Below, in pieces: positions 52,410 through 53,347 of a stretch of DNA of 53,347 nucleotides. The stretch spans positions 1 through 53,347 of the forward strand of contig JANJUB010000048.1 of NCBI GenBank assembly GCA_024710805.1. Direction: 5' to 3'. The translations under genes and the position numbers were made by a program. The notes beneath the pieces are model-generated. The model searched no databases, was not told the DNA's origin, and worked only from the letters and a program-made list of their open reading frames with translations. The first letter of the stretch is position 1; each line of letters begins with the position of its first letter. Source of the DNA: Fimbriimonadaceae bacterium (lineage in GTDB: Bacteria; Armatimonadota; Fimbriimonadia; Fimbriimonadales; Fimbriimonadaceae).

Positions 52410-52415
52410 TATACT
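52410..52415 (+). promoter_or_regulatory. -10 TATACT, leaderless position
   Basis: TATACT ends 5 nt before ATG 52421, and no ribosome site is visible. Confidence 0.5.
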
Positions 52416-52420
52416 GGTGC

Positions 52421-52687
52421 ATGAACCGTCCGGGTGTTCTCGTCACCCTCTCCGTCCTCTTCCTGTGCGCCGGATTAGGCTCACTCCTTCTCCTGATCTT
52501 CTATGACTTCCCAGTGCTAATGGGCAGGGTGATCATCGATGCCTACGATCCCGAAACTGGTCGTCTGCGAGCCGTACACCCAACGCCTGCGGGCGTCTTG
52601 TTGCGCGTGGCGTTCTCTGTGATTGGCCCGATCTACGGTGTCCGCTTTTGGAGGCGAGCCCTTGCCCTCTACGCGGAAGAGCCCTGA
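52421..52687 (+). CDS. Small membrane protein
   Basis: This 88-residue protein has an N-terminal helix (VLVTLSVLFLCAGLGSLLLLIFY) and a second hydrophobic stretch (GVLLRVAFSVIGPIYGVRFW). No family is recognised. The gene has its own leaderless-type promoter and a strong terminator, so it is probably real. Confidence 0.65.
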   Translation: MNRPGVLVTLSVLFLCAGLGSLLLLIFYDFPVLMGRVIIDAYDPETGRLRAVHPTPAGVLLRVAFSVIGPIYGVRFWRRALALYAEEP

Positions 52688-52697
52688 AAAACAAAAA

Positions 52698-52725
52698 AGA
52701 CCCACGTAAACGTGGGTCTCTTTTT
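52698..52725. terminator. Bidirectional rho-independent terminator
   Basis: The 9-bp stem AGACCCACG/CGTGGGTCT has loop TAAA, a T-run on the plus strand (CTTTTT) and an A-rich run upstream that becomes TTTTTTG on the minus strand. It ends both the small gene and the rRNA operon. Confidence 0.93.
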
Positions 52726-52738
52726 AAGATTAACTATC

Positions 52739-52852
52739 CGGGCAGCGTGCTTATCTTCCGGGAACTTGCGAACCAAGTACTTCCGCCGCTGAGGGGCTTA
52801 ACTGCCGTGTTCGGGATGGGAACGGGTGTTTCCCCCTCGCCATGGCCACCCG
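52739..52852 (-). rRNA. rrf: 5S ribosomal RNA
   Basis: This 114-nt 5S rRNA on the minus strand contains the conserved CCCATCCCGAACACGGCAGT and AAGCCCCTCAGCGGC segments. Its ends (CGGGTGGC and GCTGCCCG) pair with G-U allowance. It is separated by ~77 bp from the 23S 3' end. Confidence 0.95.
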
Positions 52853-52929
52853 AATAGAAACTTTCTAGCGCCAAGCGCTTAGAAAGTTGCACAGATGTGA
52901 TTTGAAGAACCGAGTCTCAAAAGAAGGTG

Positions 52930-53347
<418 letters not shown>

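Overview
The window most resembles a chromosome segment of an Armatimonadota bacterium, probably class Fimbriimonadia. This is inferred from a prepilin with the FTLIELLVVIAIIAILAA segment followed by FPVFAQAK and a C-terminal FADGH element, from a PEP-CTERM protein, from lipoproteins and polysaccharide-export proteins that imply two membranes, and from high GC. No 16S gene is present to confirm it. Almost everything is chromosomal housekeeping or envelope and secreted-protein content; there is no phage, CRISPR array or insertion sequence. The exceptional patch is a lower-GC Rhs locus at about 5.9-8.3 kb.

Layout. 1-5.9 kb: end of hisA, a clostripain-like lipoprotein whose catalytic Cys is Ser, a copper-amine-oxidase-N-like protein, an acyl-CoA dehydrogenase homologue and an orphan GspF protein. 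5.9-8.3 kb: duplicated Rhs tips, each followed closely by a small gene that may encode immunity. 8.4-10.1 kb: M32 carboxypeptidase and tRNA-Thr(CGT). 10.2-19.4 kb: a carbohydrate locus with a GH2-type hydrolase, a LacI regulator, a prepilin, a small membrane protein, a solute-binding-protein/permease fusion, a second permease, a GH1 beta-glucosidase and a PEP-CTERM protein. Three copies of a GAAACGTTTC operator mark the hydrolase, the regulator itself and the PEP-CTERM gene as one probable regulon. 19.5-21.1 kb: an unrecognised secreted protein.

21.2-25.9 kb, minus strand: a c-di-AMP (ydaO/yuaA-type) riboswitch with a downstream terminator leads a compact run of a membrane protein, an FKBP isomerase, an O-antigen-type ABC exporter (permease and ATPase), a PBP4-type DD-peptidase and a DUF5658-like membrane protein. 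This reads as a cell-envelope operon under second-messenger control. 26-28.4 kb: bL31B, RarA and AccB. 28.5-33.1 kb: a 1135-residue multi-SLBB polysaccharide-export protein and a DadA-like oxidase. 33.1-35.8 kb, minus strand: a small membrane protein, NAD-type isocitrate dehydrogenase, a secreted protein and a lipoprotein. 35.9-41.2 kb: a giant SBBP-propeller protein with ten Ig-like repeats. 41.4-46.7 kb: a small membrane protein, a penicillin acylase and an S9 peptidase. 46.7-52.7 kb: the N-terminal half of a split CarB, a cystathionine gamma-synthase-like enzyme, an aspartate kinase with an extra N-terminal ACT region, and a divergent McsB-like kinase. 52.7-53.3 kb: 5S and the 3' end of 23S rRNA on the minus strand.

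A pattern across the window is a -10 hexamer lying 5-7 nt before the start codon, with no separate leader (hydrolase, accB, gspF, mcsB, M32 peptidase and others). It suggests frequent leaderless transcription. Strongest leads: the riboswitch-led envelope operon, the LacI regulon that includes a prepilin and a fused transporter, and the Rhs tip-exchange locus.
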